Of a DNA stretch of 64,000 nt, positions 12,701 through 25,646 are shown one piece after another. The position numbers and the translations under genes are program-made. The notes under the pieces were generated by a model that had not been told where the DNA came from, did not search any database, and saw nothing but the letters and a program-made list of their open reading frames with translations. Location: contig JAJFPB010000001.1 of NCBI GenBank assembly GCA_020881915.1, positions 1-64,000 on the forward strand, in the 5' to 3' direction. Positions within the stretch are counted from its first letter, which is position 1. Every line of letters starts with the position of its first letter. Source of the DNA: Paramyrothecium sp. XJ0827 (taxonomy: Eukaryota > Ascomycota > Sordariomycetes > Hypocreales > Stachybotryaceae).

Positions 12701-14559
12701 TATAGATACTTTTGCTTTTCATTAGTTGAAATCCATTCTTTTTGTAGTTCCTTATGCTAAACCAACCATATAAATACCTAACCCTTGCCTTGCTCCAACT
12801 ATATATTGCAGCTATCCTCTAAAAACAAATAACCTACCTTATCCTTACTATTATTATCCTCTACATAATCCTACGGGATATATAGTAACTTACTAAACCC
12901 TTCTTCGCTGCTATTAACTATAGCTAACTTATATAATAACTCCCTTGCCTTAACAATAACGGCATATATTATTTCCATTAATTAACCCATTATGAACTTA
13001 GTTCACTTATATTAGACTTGCTCTCCCTTCTAATTAATACTACTACCCGCTATTATATTAAACCGAATATACATACTATATATCCGTATCTCCAATATCT
13101 AATCCATTGGGCCGGGTTATTCTAATCGTCCATCGCCAACACGGATCATAAACTTACAAACCATCTTCCGTACGCAGGGGAACATCCCCAGCGTATACTT
13201 ACGTGCCAATCTCTCCTCCATATTATGTACCCTCCTGGTTAACTGCACCTCTTCCTCGCATTACCAATATACCTAACTAATGGCGAATATGCGGGCCACC
13301 TTAATTATAGCTAATAAAATAGATATATAATCCAATGGGTCGTACTAACTACCATCTTCGCGAATACCTAATACAGCTAATGCACTAATAATAGCATTCT
13401 AATGTTCATTATTGCCTACCTAATAATCTAAAAACAATATAACTATCTCCAAATACTGCCAATTAATTACTTCATTAGATAGCGCATTATTTATTGGTTT
13501 ACTCTTGCCCTAGAACGCTTTATTGCGGGTTTATATATACTATATAAATATATCCTATACTACCTACTATATGCTTATAAACTAATATAGCGGTTATATA
13601 TCCTTATCTTCCTATTGCTACATTTAATACTATATACTTGTAATCTTATATCATACCTCCTTATATCATATCTATAAATCATCTTCTATCCGCCCATTAA
13701 ACGGTTATGTAGGTTTCTTCCCAACTTCTTGCCGGTTAATTTTAAATAACGTAGCTATCCTAACTTTACTTGGGCAGCATAAACTCCTCAACTATTCCAT
13801 AGTACAATCTAAACTCTTGTACACCTGCCGCAATATACCCTCTTTATCCCCAATAGGTCTAGTTATAGCCCGCAATACATTGCAATCTAAACCCTTCAAA
13901 TAAACTAACCAACCGACCCTACCTAACCATACATTAGCCTTAAATTTCTAATTTACTTCTTCGATCCGATCTTCTTTCTCGGCTTCCTTGAACCGCTGCT
14001 CTTACGTACTATAGAACTCCTTAATCTTTTACATAATATCTTATTTCTTAGCTTCTAGCTCTAGTTTAATACCTAGCTCTTGAACTTCGAACTATGTACT
14101 ACTGGCATAAGATGGGAAAAACCATTAGTAATAAACGCCGGTTATTTATAGCATAAGCTGCTCCACTTAATAGGTTCTTCTTTAGGAACTATTGCCTTAT
14201 TTCTATTTATTTTTCTACTAGTGCTTATCTATAGTATAATCCCGCATATACTTCTCTCGTCAGATAATATATGGGCACTAATTACATCTTATACTATCTA
14301 GCTATGGCCTAGCAATAATTAGTACCGGCTTAATGGCTTCCACTAGCAACAGGTATTATCTTAACTACATCTAGTTATAAATAATTCCTGGGATTAACTT
14401 TACCACTTAGATAATCTTCGCCCTTTCCTTGTTATCAATATCTCAATAATATCTCCGTAAATGCATCTAAATCTCATTAGCAATATATATATGCTTACAT
14501 TAGTTACAAAGCATAAATAGATATTTAGGTAACTTTATAAATAAACTGAATGCCTCTAT
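9748..14559 (-). pseudogene. Telomere-linked RecQ-like helicase, copy 2 (RIP-degraded)
   Basis: Collinear with copy 1 throughout, with differences dominated by G-to-A and C-to-T changes on both strands. The start codon is ATA (14559-14557) where copy 1 has ATG. TGG, CAG and CGA codons have become TAG, TAA or TGA in many places. It nevertheless retains the single bases that copy 1 lacks, for example five C at 11568-11572 against four at 4547-4550, and five C at 10185-10189 against four at 3166-3169. The left boundary is inferred by alignment to the copy 1 stop. No functional product is possible. Confidence 0.8.
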
Positions 14560-14957
14560 TTTTACTTAACCCTTAATTAGTAGCAATAAATAGTTAAAGT
14601 TAAATTACTTAAATAGAAATAGGTTATCTCTACTTTTATTATAGCTAGCTCTATCCCCTTAATATAGCCTCCCTGGTTATCAGGACCCACTCTTAACCTC
14701 ACTTCATTTACTTAGGCCGAATTTCAGATAGCCACTATAAATACAATTCTACTTCATTTTAAATAAAAATATATATACTTAGTCTCCAAGATTGTGGCTC
14801 TCTAATGGTATATATATAATCTATTTTACTACTGCGGAACCTAAAAACCCTTAACACTACTTTACAAAAACCCTCAAGTGCAATTTCACTAGTGCATTTT
14901 GGAATACTATGTAATTTCAAAAACCTTTAAGTCCATGGCACAAGTCATAAGTAATAG
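14560..14957. repeat. Upstream flank of helicase unit 2
   Basis: Matches the helicase 5' flank at 7555-7950 and 8001-8396 with RIP-type changes, ending cacaagtcataagtaatag. Only one copy of the flank is present, so the 446 bp duplication is specific to unit 1. Confidence 0.7.
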
Positions 14958-17900
14958 GCACAACTCTTCTACCTCATCTAACCACCACATAAGTATCCCC
15001 TTATCTCTTGCTTTATCTTATATATACTGCCTCCACCGTAACTTAACTAGGCTTATAATATCCTCCACAGCTAACCCCCCCTAGCCTATATCTTTACCTT
15101 TATTAACTAACTTAACTGCCTTGCTCTCTAATATTTCTAACCCTACTTACCTACAATAATTACATGGGATAGCTCCAGCAATACTAGCACATATCTCTCC
15201 TACAATTCCATCTATAAATATTAAAATCACTTCCTGCTGGCACCCTAGGCTTTTAATAAACCACATTACTTATATCTAGTTAATACTATTAATCTCGCCC
15301 GTTCCTACTGGCTTATATAATAGCCGCCCATTATATATAATAATTGACCTTACTACTTTGCCCTCCTGTCTTATATCTTGTCCTATTTACTAGATAAAGT
15401 CAATAAGCCCGTATAGCAGCTCTATATATATAATTGCCACTATACCCCTAATATCTATTCCTATCCCTAACCCTATTATTACTACAATCCATTAATAGAA
15501 GTAGCTCTCTACCTACGCTACCTATACCTTATTTTATTATAACCTTTCTATCTTACCGTAGTATATATCGCAGCCTAATGCTTCTGCGAGCGCCTTGTAC
15601 TAGCCAATTAACCTGCAATATACTACTCCCCTCTACCCTATAGTTATTATCTTACTAACCTACTTAACTAGCTTAATAACTTAAGCTTCTACTGCACCTA
15701 GCTCTACCTTAATTTTATTAACTTTATACCAGTAATTAAGCTTTATTATCTAATCTTAAATAATATCTGCTAATCCCACTAGTAGCTCCTTCTAGAACTA
15801 GCCCTTAAATTAGATTAGTAGTATAGCTATTAATAAAACTACTAGCCACTTAAATCAATATAGACCCTTAAGTTCTCCCAACCTCCGTCAGTATAATATA
15901 TTAGTAATTGTAGTATAAGCCTCATTAATAAAGATTATACCTAGCTATCCCCTAGCCCGGAGCCCCTCTATATATACTAGAAAGCTCCTAACCGGAACTA
16001 TATCCGCACTTATAACCACCATTCTCGCCATCCTCAGAAGCCTCTCCCTCAAAGAGACATTTAATGCAGAAAACTCGATAATATCTATGCCTAGTTGCTT
16101 CGCCCGGTCTAGCAAGTTAAGCTTTAATGCTACGAACGGAACTACAATAACACTTATCCCTTGGTCTAGTATAACAGCTAGTACCATAAAAAGCAAACTC
16201 TTGCTAGCCCCTATTAGCAAAATATATATAAGCCCCTAGTCCCCCTCCAGCACTAAGATTGCCTATATACACTCCCTCTGCTTATCTAAGCGCCATATTG
16301 ACCCTGGGCCCATTAATTTCCGAAGTCTATTAACTATCTGCCTCTCTACCTCAGCTAGCATTATTATCTTTCTTATATGCCTTGCTTTCTTCCTTGGCCT
16401 AACTCAAATATCACTATTATTTAGCTGCCTGCGCTTCCATCCAGCATAGAATAAATCACCTTCCATCAGAAACTGATGCTATAGCCTACTAATTGCTCGG
16501 AATATTGCAATTATATCCGGTTGTAATTACCCGGGTAAGTTAATATAAATAGCATACCTAAGTCGCGCTATTTTTATCCTATATATGGCCTGTAGATCCC
16601 AGACTATATTCTAGCTTCCGCTTACATCTATTGGCTCGCCTATTAATAGATCAAACTTAACTCCTTCGCTATTATTATCTTCGCTAGCTAAACCCTTAAC
16701 CTACTTTATTACTAAGCCACGGATTTTCTAACCTATTATTATTACAACTATGTAATACCTGCCTACACTAAGCCACATCTTTATCTCCTCCTGCAGCTAC
16801 TGGGCTATAATCTTGCTTAGCTTAGTCATATCCCAGCAGCCGGAATTCCCGCTTCTCTATATAAACTCCAAGTCATTTTCATACAGCAGCAGCAGCTTAT
16901 AACTACATCGAAGCAGTAGCTCCATATCCTAGAGCTATAAAATATATACCACCACCATATATCCTATATACTCTAGCAAAAACCATGCCACTTTACGGCC
17001 GCTATCGCAAATTGCCTTCATCTTATTGCGGTCTATTATAATCATAACCTGGCCCTTATATATAATAATATTGTGCATTAACTATACTATATTATAGTGC
17101 TGCATTGTTATAACCTCTGGCCTACGACCCAGCTAGCTGCCCCATATATAAACTAGAGATATAATATACTCCGTAGATTTACAAAATTATTGGAGCCACT
17201 TCCGCATACTAGCGTACCACTACTTGCCTCTAATTGCATCGAAAAGCAAAGCTTAATTGGCTTAAATAGCCTTACCCAGTCTAGCCTTTAACTATATATT
17301 CTTCTTATTAGTAGCAAATAACTAGCCTACCCCTATCTATATAACCTCATTAATAATTTACTTTAAGTCAATAGTTAACCTAACCTAAGCCCATAACCCA
17401 CTAAATAGATTATCTATTAACTATTTGGCCTTCCGAATAAGTTTATATACTACTTACTAGAAGTCCTCTATAAATAGCTACTCCCCATTGTAGTATAGTA
17501 ACCTCTTATCTTCTGACTACTGCACCAATAGGGCACTACCCATTCTATTGCAATAACCCTTGCTATATACTATCTAGTTAATAATCTTACTAATAATACT
17601 ATACTTGCTAATATATATATACTCCTTGTAGTACCTCCGGAACTCTTCTACCTTATCTAAGCCAACCTATTCTAGCTCAAGCAATATATCTTCAAAACCG
17701 TACTCTAAATAGAAGAGTTAGCATAACTATAGCAAAGCCACTAACATACCTATATAGAGAAATACCTCTATAAACCCTAATAGATATTAGTAAATACCTA
17801 ATGCAGCGCAAAAGCATAGCAATACATTATTATATATATTACCTCCTACCTTCATATTAATAGAAGCCACTATAAACCGAAATACACTTGTATCAAGATC

Positions 17901-19520
17901 CTATAAGACCAAATTCGTAACCCCTATATCTTCACCTCCGGATACACTCTCTAATTCGCCGCAGTCATTATTACTATTGCTACTAGATGGATCGTCTTAG
18001 TGTCATATTTTTGGAGTAGCCGCGGCTGTACTTGCAGATAATATATAATAATTAATCTCCTCCATCTAGTTCCACTATTTATCTATAAAGAATATAGCGA
18101 GCTTCTCCTCCGCCCTTTATTATCCTAGTTAGAATACTTACTAGTAGAATACTAAGTAGTAATAACCTATTATCTTATACTTCTTCTATAATCTCTCTTG
18201 CGCTATATTCCTAAATAGTCTACTATTTGGCTTACTAACCTTAATGCTATATAGATACTATAGAGTCTCCTTTGGGATACTATCTAACTACTAACTATAG
18301 CAATTAACTTCTTAATTAAAGCTTTTAAATAAGACCTTTAGACCCCAAGCTTCTTTCTCTCTAGTACCTTTACTAATTTCTTCTTATCTTTTCTTAATAT
18401 TAGCTTATAGTAATAAAGTAGTATTATAAACTTCAGTAAGATTCTAGATACTAATATACCTAACCTACTTTATCTCTTTAACCTAAGTTAAGTTATAGTT
18501 ATAGCCCTTATGTATATTACCACACTCTAGCCTCTATATATACTCTCTCTCTAGCTCTACTATACCTTCGGTAATAATTATATTAAGTTAGCTAGGCATT
18601 AGTACTATAGACTCTTCTCCGTCTATTATTTTAATAATCTAATATCTTAGATATAAGTACATCTATAACTGTAGCTTCACTTGGCTACACCGCAGCATAT
18701 AGCTACTATATATATACTACTAGTACTACTCCAAATTACTCTAGTATATAGTTAGTATATAGCAATCCCTATAGCTTATACTATCTAGTATCTTAAGTCC
18801 TGAAATAGGTAAGCTACTATCTACTAGTAGTTTAACTGTGGCCAGGTTTTAGAACTATTATACCTTATAGTAATCCTTAATATTTTATAGTATCTGGCCC
18901 TTAAGTTAGTATTAATTGCGGAAATATATTTTAATACTGCGACTAAGTTGTAATATAGCTTAATATAGAATATAAAGCATAACCTTATACTTATAATTAA
19001 CTAAAATATAGCTTTCTATAATATTAAGCCCTAATATAAAAAGTATGGTATAGATATACTAAGAAGAGTTAGATAAAGATAATAATTAAGCCCTTTTAAT
19101 ATTAAGTAACGCATTAGATGCTGCATTACAAAAGAAACGCATTTAATCTAACCCTAAGACACTAGCTAGTAGTCTATTATTTATAAACCTTAATCTAAAT
19201 CTTAATCTTTAAACCCCTACTACTCTTAATCTAAATATAAGTTACCTTGCAGAAGTTAATTTATAAGTCTAAAATAAGTATTAGATAAATAGATATGCCT
19301 TATAACCACATCCTTTATAGTTATATATATAATATTAGTGCTCTATTAGATTATAGCTTTAGGAATATTTTCAACTACTTATATAATACTAAGAATCTCT
19401 ACTAATAATATTACGTAAATATTCTTAGGTAAATACATAGACCACTTCACTTAAAAAAATCTAATTAATAGTCTTGCATAAAGCTATCTTACGTAAAAGC
19501 TTGGACCACCCGGTACTCTT
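14958..19520 (-). pseudogene. Third, diverged RecQ-like helicase relic in AT-rich RIP tract
   Basis: Almost every frame is closed, but 16220-15945 on the - strand still reads like the start of a RecQ helicase core: a degenerate Walker A GASKS, then SVIVVPFVALK, a VISAD segment, and the frame-continuous peptide FINEAYTT (about 15914-15931). I read the last as a DEAH/DEAH-like box turned to NEAY by G-to-A and C-to-T. Its residues differ from copies 1 and 2, so it is a separate subfamily member. The outer limits are estimates: the left follows the copy 2 flank, the right is the abrupt rise in GC near 19520. I cannot assign the rest of the tract position by position. Confidence 0.55.
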
Positions 19521-19795
19521 TATATAGGCAGTCATGCATGAATCGACTACGAATGATACCTAGGCCCAGCTCCAGACTATTCTAAAAGACGGCTTAATGT
19601 CAGGCCGATCAAGCCCCTGGCCATCGCTGCCCAACACTGTCCAACGGCTTCCCAATTTCTTGCGCTGCCAATTCCACCTTCGACTGTGGCATTTTTTCCC
19701 AACTACGACTCCTCACACCATGCCCGTCCAGTTCCTTCACACCCCCAGCCTATGCGACCGGACTTCCATAATTATCCGCAACACGGGTCAGTTTA

Positions 19796-22700
19796 ATGAA
19801 TCCGAAAAGACTGCTCCAAGATGAGCCACCCGCCGCGAGCCAATCCTTTCCGAAGCGACCAAGATCTCCTCAGGGTGGGGGTCCCGCACGTCACGAGGCG
19901 CGGCATGAAGATTACACGATCGCCTGGATCTGCGCGCTTCCCTTGGAATTGGCAGCATCGCGCGCCATGCTGGACGAGGAACACCGATCGCTACCCATTG
20001 ACACCGCTGATGACAATGCATACGTGCTGGGTCACATCGATCAGCACAACATCGTCATGGCATGCTTGCCGGGGGAGTACGGGACGAACAACGCCGCAAT
20101 CGTCGCCACCAACTTGAAGCGAAGCTTTCCGAGCATCCTCGCTACCTTAATGGTCGGCATCGGCGGCGGAGCCCCCCGCGAGGCCGACTTGTACCTAGGC
20201 AACGTTGTCGTCGGTACGAGGGTGATGCAGTATGACATGGGCAAGGTGACCGTGGACGGACAGTTCCAGTCATCCGCCGACGCGAAGACTCCCGCGCCGC
20301 TGCTGAACTCGGCTGTGTCCAATCTACGATCGAGGCATGGGCCGAACCATTCCAGCAGTCGAATGACAAGCCTCGTGCGAAGTAGACTACCCAGCCACAC
20401 CGTCCCAGCCAACCCGATCGCCTTTTCCAATCGACTTATGAACATCCTCCCGGTGCGACGAGCTGCGACGCATGCGACCCGAAGAGGTTGCAACGTCGAC
20501 GTGAACGTTTCTCTAACGAACCTGGAATCCACTACGGAGTCATTGCTTCGGGCAATAGGGTCATGAAGAACGGGAAAGAACGGGATAACATTGCTCGGCG
20601 ACATTTAGCGTTGTTTTGAGATGGAGGCAGCCGGCATGATGGACAACCTCCGCTGCTTGCCCATTCGCGGCATATGCGACTACTCGGATTCCCACAAGAA
20701 CAAGGAGTGGCAGGACTATGCTGCTGCAACCGCTGCTGCATACGCGAGGGAATTGCTGGAAGTGCTTCCGCCGCCGTCCAAGGAACTCGGCCGGACTACT
20801 ACATTCTTCGCCAATGCGAGACCGGGGTCGCCAACGGACCACAATGCTTCGGAACGGCGACAGCGCTTGCTGGAATCCCTCGACTTCCCCCAAATCGATA
20901 CTCGCAAGACCGATATTGAGCTTGCGTATGCCAAAACCTGCCGTTGGCTTCTCAGTCACTCAGCATACCTGGCTTGGCTTGAGCCCGCAAGGCAGTCACA
21001 AAACCATGGCTTCTTATGGATGCGAGGCAAAGCAGGTGCTGGAAAGTCAACCATGATGAAGTTCGCATACCTGGAGACAAAAAAAAAATACAGGAACCCC
21101 AGCACGGCCGTCGCGTCCTTCTTCTTCAATGCACGAGGCGACTACTTGGAAAAGTCCATCACCGGGATGTACCGGTCCCTGCTGATGCAGCTCTTCAAGA
21201 GCTTTCCAGACCTTCAATCGGGCCTGGATGACACGGACATCATTCCGTCGAGCCAGCAAGACTGCCCTAACCTGAACGCTCTGAAGGAGCTTCTCAGGAG
21301 CGCTGTGATGGCCCTTGGCCGGCGCTCCTTTACCTGTTTCATCGATGCCCTCGACGAGTGCGACGAACAGGAAGTCCGGGACATGGTTCAGTTCTTCGAG
21401 GATTTAGCAGAGAACACCACCGATCATGGCATCCAATTCCGAATCTGTTTCTCGAGCCGACCATACCCGTACATTGACATCCGGCGGGGCATTCTGCTCA
21501 CCCTCGAAGATGAATCAGGACACGCAGACGACTTGGCACAGTACGTCAAGAATCATCTTAGGATCAAGAACCGCTCGCTTCTCGCAGACTTGCAAGCCCA
21601 AATTCTGGACAAGGCTGCTGGGATTTTCATGTGGATCGTATTGGTAGTGGGGATCCTGAACAAGGAGAGCGGCGGCGGCGCCCTCGCGATGAGGACGAAG
21701 CTTTCAGAAATCCCGCCCAAGTTGAGCGACCTCTTCAGGAGCATGCTGACCCGTGACCAAGATCGAGTGGAGTGGCTGCTGCTCTGCGTCCTCTGGATCC
21801 TCTGCGCAAAGCGGCCTCTGAATCCAGCAGAGTTCCGCCATGCTCTGTGGGCGGGCTTGTTGGAGCAGAAGGATCAGGTCGATCCTGAGCTACCAGATGT
21901 TACAGACATGGATGACTGCGCCAAACTGGTCACGAGTTCCTCAAAAGGACTTGCCGAGATCACCCAATCCATATATCCGACTGTGCAGTTCATTCACGAA
22001 TCAGTACGGGACTATTTGGTGAAAGAAAAAGGCCTCCAGGACTTATGGCCTGATCTTGCATTCGAATGGGAGGGCCCCAGCCACGAGAGGCTCAAACGGT
22101 GTTGCACTGCGTACCTGCATCATCCAAGCGTACGGGCGGTCGTTAACGACCTTGAGGACGGGGGCGGCGGTCGGTACGCTACAGCCGGAAACTGCTCATT
22201 CCTAGAGTACGCCAGTCAGCAGGTTCTCCACCACGCTGATGCTGCGGCGCCTGTGATTCCCCAAGATGACTTCTTGTCCCAATTCTTTGCTTCGAGTGGG
22301 ATCGGGGGGGGTCAACCTTTTCAAGAGGTTCAAATCTCAGTGGTACGGCTTGCATGCAACTCCTCTCTATGTCCTAGCAGATAATGGTTGGGGAAACCTC
22401 ATTCGCATACAGATGAAAAGAGAGTCGACTGCCTACGTTCCCGGAGAAAGATATGAGTATCCACTCTTCGCTGCCTTGGCTAACGGCCACCAAGATGCCG
22501 TAGCTGCTCTTCTGGACTTGCCTTCAACTACGCACAATGGCATCGACATCACCGAAGATCTGAAGAATAGGAACTTCATAGACTACAAAGGTCGAACACC
22601 GTTGTCATGGGCTGCTCAGGAGGGTAGGCTGGCTATTGTGAGAATCTTGATCCGCAGAGGAACAAATCTTGACGAAGCGGATAGGGGAGGGCATACGCCA

Positions 22701-23479
22701 CTCCTACGGGCACTCAAGAGCGGCCATGAGGCAGTGGCTCGGCTTCTCATCAACAAAGGGGCGGACGTCCATGCCAAGGACAGCAATGGATCGACGGTAC
22801 TAATTTTGGCCTTGGAGAAGGGACATGAGGCAGTGGCTCGGCTCCTCATCGACAAAGGGGCGGACGTCCATGCCAAGAATGACTATGGATCGACGGCACT
22901 GATTTCGGCCTTGGAGAATGGACACAAGGCAGTGGCTCGGCCTCTCATTGACAAAGGGGCGGACGTCCATGCCAAGAATGACTATGGGTCGACGGCACTG
23001 ATTTTGGCCTCGGAGAAGGGAGACGAGGCAGTGGCTCGGCTTCTCATCGATAAGGGGCTAGACGTCCATGCTAAGAACGACTATGGATCGACGGCACTGA
23101 TTTCGGCCTTGGAGAAAGGACATGAGGCAGTGGCTCGGCTTTTCATCGACAAAGGGGCGGACATCGATGCTAAGAACAGCTATGGATGGACGGCACTGAT
23201 TTTGGCCTCGGGGAATGGAGACGAGGCAGTGGCTCGGCTTCTCATCGACAAAGGGGCGGACGTCAATGCCAAGAGCAGGTATGGATCGACGGCACTGATT
23301 TTGGCCTTGGAGAAAGGATACGAGGCAGTGGCTCAGCTTCTTGTCGACAAAGGGGCGGACATCCATGCCAAGAACAACGGGGGATGGACGGCACTGATTT
23401 TGGCGTTGGGAAGGGACACGAGGCAGTGGCTCGGCTTTTGAGAGGCGTTCAACATGAAGAAGGAAATCGGCTCACCTAA
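19796..23479 (+). pseudogene. NLR-like PNP-NACHT-ankyrin protein, frame-broken
   Basis: STAND-type ATPase of the kind linked in fungi to non-self recognition. An N-terminal nucleoside-phosphorylase-like domain (YTIAWICALPLE, MVGIGGGAP, ending [26 protein letters not shown] near 20621-20710) is followed by a NACHT domain with Walker [10 protein letters not shown] (about 21027-21053) and Walker B FIDALDE (about 21340-21360). Ankyrin repeats run from 22590 to the end: two divergent ones, then seven near-identical 33-residue units around EAVARLLIDKGADVHAK. The frame changes near 20.34 kb, 20.60 kb, in the run of eight G at 22304-22311, and near 23410. One candidate frame in the PNP part also has a TAG. 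The last shift leads to a stop at 23479. Real decay or assembly error cannot be separated here. Confidence 0.8.
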
Positions 23480-23598
23480 GGCGAGCGGGAATATCAGCAG
23501 ATTTCCGACTGCTATCATGGCACACATCATTTATATGAAGAATGGCGTAGCGTTACTTGGACACAGAGTCTCGGAAAATTGATCTGAGGTCATAATAG

Positions 23599-23997
23599 CT
23601 ATATTTCTATAATAGTATTGGTGGTGTCCCAAAGCCGTACTGTCCGATCGTCTGAAGCTGATGCAAGTATCTTGCCGTCTGGTGAGAATGCTACCGAATT
23701 GACGCAACCGCCATGGCCTTCCAGTGTCTGCTTATGGGCACGTGTAGCAGCGTCCCACAGCCGCACCGTTTCGTCGTACGAAGCCGACGCGAGCATCTTG
23801 CCGTCCGACGAGAAGGCTATCGAGTTGACCGAGCCGCCATGTCCCTCAAACGTCTGTAAGAACGAATCCCAGCCGTGTCTGATACCTTTAACATCCCTGA
23901 TGAATGGTAGTCGTTGCTCCCAGCACTGTTGCTTCACCTCACTCTTCGTCGGACAGAACGCAAGTGCGGCGCCACCGTAGTGTCGATAGTGCAGCAA
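23599..23997 (-). pseudogene. C-terminal remnant of a NACHT-WD40 type protein (two WD repeats)
   Basis: 132 residues: a linker (GGAALAFCPTKSEVKQQCW) that resembles the segment before the beta-propeller in HET-E-like NACHT-WD40 proteins, then two WD40 repeats of about 42 residues with GHGGSVNSIAFS, LASASYDETVRLWD and a near copy. No NTPase domain lies upstream on this strand, and two repeats cannot form a propeller, so this is a truncated relic or a contracted array. It lies tail-to-tail with the PNP-NACHT-ankyrin gene, about 120 bp apart. Confidence 0.65.
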
Positions 23998-24225
23998 CTA
24001 CGTCTTTATCGTCACACGCCAAGCCAATCCCACCGGCAGCCAGTAACTCAGTATTGGCCGCATCCAGCGATTGTATCTTGAAAAGTACGGCGACTGGAGA
24101 AGGGCAAATCTGCGGCCACTGCGAGCTCCCTTTCGCTAATGTTGATCTACTCATGTGTGTATACTTGATGGACACACTTGTTCCTGCACATGGCATTTAA
24201 TTCTTTGCTAACATTTCTACTGCAG

Positions 24226-24631
24226 TGACCTCATCGAGCTCTTGCACCGCCCATACCTCACCAATGAAGCGAAACAGTATCACTGCGGAAGATGCCACAG
24301 TACAATACGTTTCGGTAAACGGAAGGACTTTCGGCGCCATCTCACCAGCACTAGAGCTCACGTGCAGGGAGGTTTTCAGTGCCGCTGCAGACTGACATTC
24401 CCGCGAAAAGAGAAGTTTCGGTCCCACGTCAGAAGGAAAACGTCAATCCAGACAAAAGATTCAGAGGGCTGCTATTTGTGGTTGGCATCCCGAGTCAACT
24501 ATGCACCGGCCCCCGTGTATCACTTGCCGCAGAGGCTTCCTTTGTCGGAGAATAGCTTGCCATCCGCCAAACGGGGTGTTGACCTTCAATGCTCCACAGC
24601 ATGTGCGCAGTTAGCCTCAAAGGCTACGTAG
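24226..24631 (+). pseudogene. C2H2 zinc-finger-like fragment
   Basis: Open from a possible splice acceptor (ctactgcag before 24226) to a stop at 24631. It contains YHCGRCHSTIRF, then RKDFRRHLTSTRAH (C-x2-C with paired His), and a second degenerate finger FQCRCRLTF with RKEKFRSH. The tail has no recognisable domain. No start codon or upstream exon could be matched, so it is probably the end of a larger lost gene. Confidence 0.4.
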
Positions 24632-24885
24632 CTGAGTGGGGGGTCGACATCCAGTTACGCGTCGATGTTCAGAACAGGGATTTTCCATGCTCACGGGATG
24701 CTAGGTGTGCTGACAGGGTGTTGGTTGGTAACAGGCTATTCCTTACCTGGGGAAATGCGCACACCATCGGGTCCACCCCGCCATGTATTTATGGTCGTTC
24801 GTCTGTTCCCTTTACTTGTCCTCCTACTGCACTTTACCAACATCTTCTACGCGCCTGAGCTATCAGTCTCTGACCAACAACCAGA

Positions 24886-25104
24886 ATGACGCAATTGAAA
24901 GAATACGATTTTGTCATCATTGGTGGTGGCACGGCTGGTCTTGTCGTCGCTGCACGATTAACCGAGAACCCACAGGTTTCTGCCTTGGTTCTTGAGTCTG
25001 GCGAAAATGCGCTTCATGACCCAAGAGTCGTGGTGCCAGCAATGTGGAGAGCTTTACTGGGAACTGATTTGGATTGGGACTTCGTGACAGTGCCACAGGT
25101 ATAA
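24886..25104 (+). pseudogene. GMC-family oxidoreductase, N-terminal fragment
   Basis: The start codon is followed by the FAD-binding Rossmann signature of GMC oxidoreductases: DFVIIGGGTAGLVVAARL (residues about 7-24) and LVLESGE. The fragment ends at TVPQ, the point where family members continue for about 500 more residues. A possible splice donor (ccacag|gtataagt, about 25098) is present, but no downstream exon follows in the next 500 bp. Most likely a truncated 5' piece. Confidence 0.6.
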
Positions 25105-25640
25105 GTTTTTCCTATGATTGATGGAATATGAAGAAGACGGGAATATGGACTTTTACGCCCCTAGTGGTGTTGATATTGCTATGGCGGATAGTGATACTGC
25201 AATGAACAATCATCCAGACTCCACTACTCTCGGTTTTCTACATGGAGCCTTCTGGTTATTATAAGCGCGATGCTGATAACGAATCGAATGTTTGGGATAA
25301 CTAAGTTGTTTGATCTGTTGATAGTGCCACTTAAATAACTACAGTTCTTAACTTCCTGGTTACATTCAATAGCCTCATTTGGGGTTCTAATCTATTCGTT
25401 GAAGACCGTCGTCTGTTTCCTGTTTTGATTGCTGTATTACGAGCGCATGCAATCGGCCAAAGAAGAATGAGAATGAATACGTGTAGCCCGAAGCAATAGG
25501 TCTTCTCAGAGTGTTTGATCAGACTTGAACCCCGCAGTGACAAGTCGGTTATAGGCCTACATGAATGATTGTAAATCTAGCTAACTACAAATGTACTGGG
25601 TATATGTATAAAGATTTCGAGAATATGTAAGTGAAATAAT
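25105..25640. other. No gene seen
   Basis: AT-leaning sequence without a supported frame, repeat or RNA gene. It does not continue the GMC fragment. Confidence 0.4.
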
Positions 25641-25646
25641 TATCTA

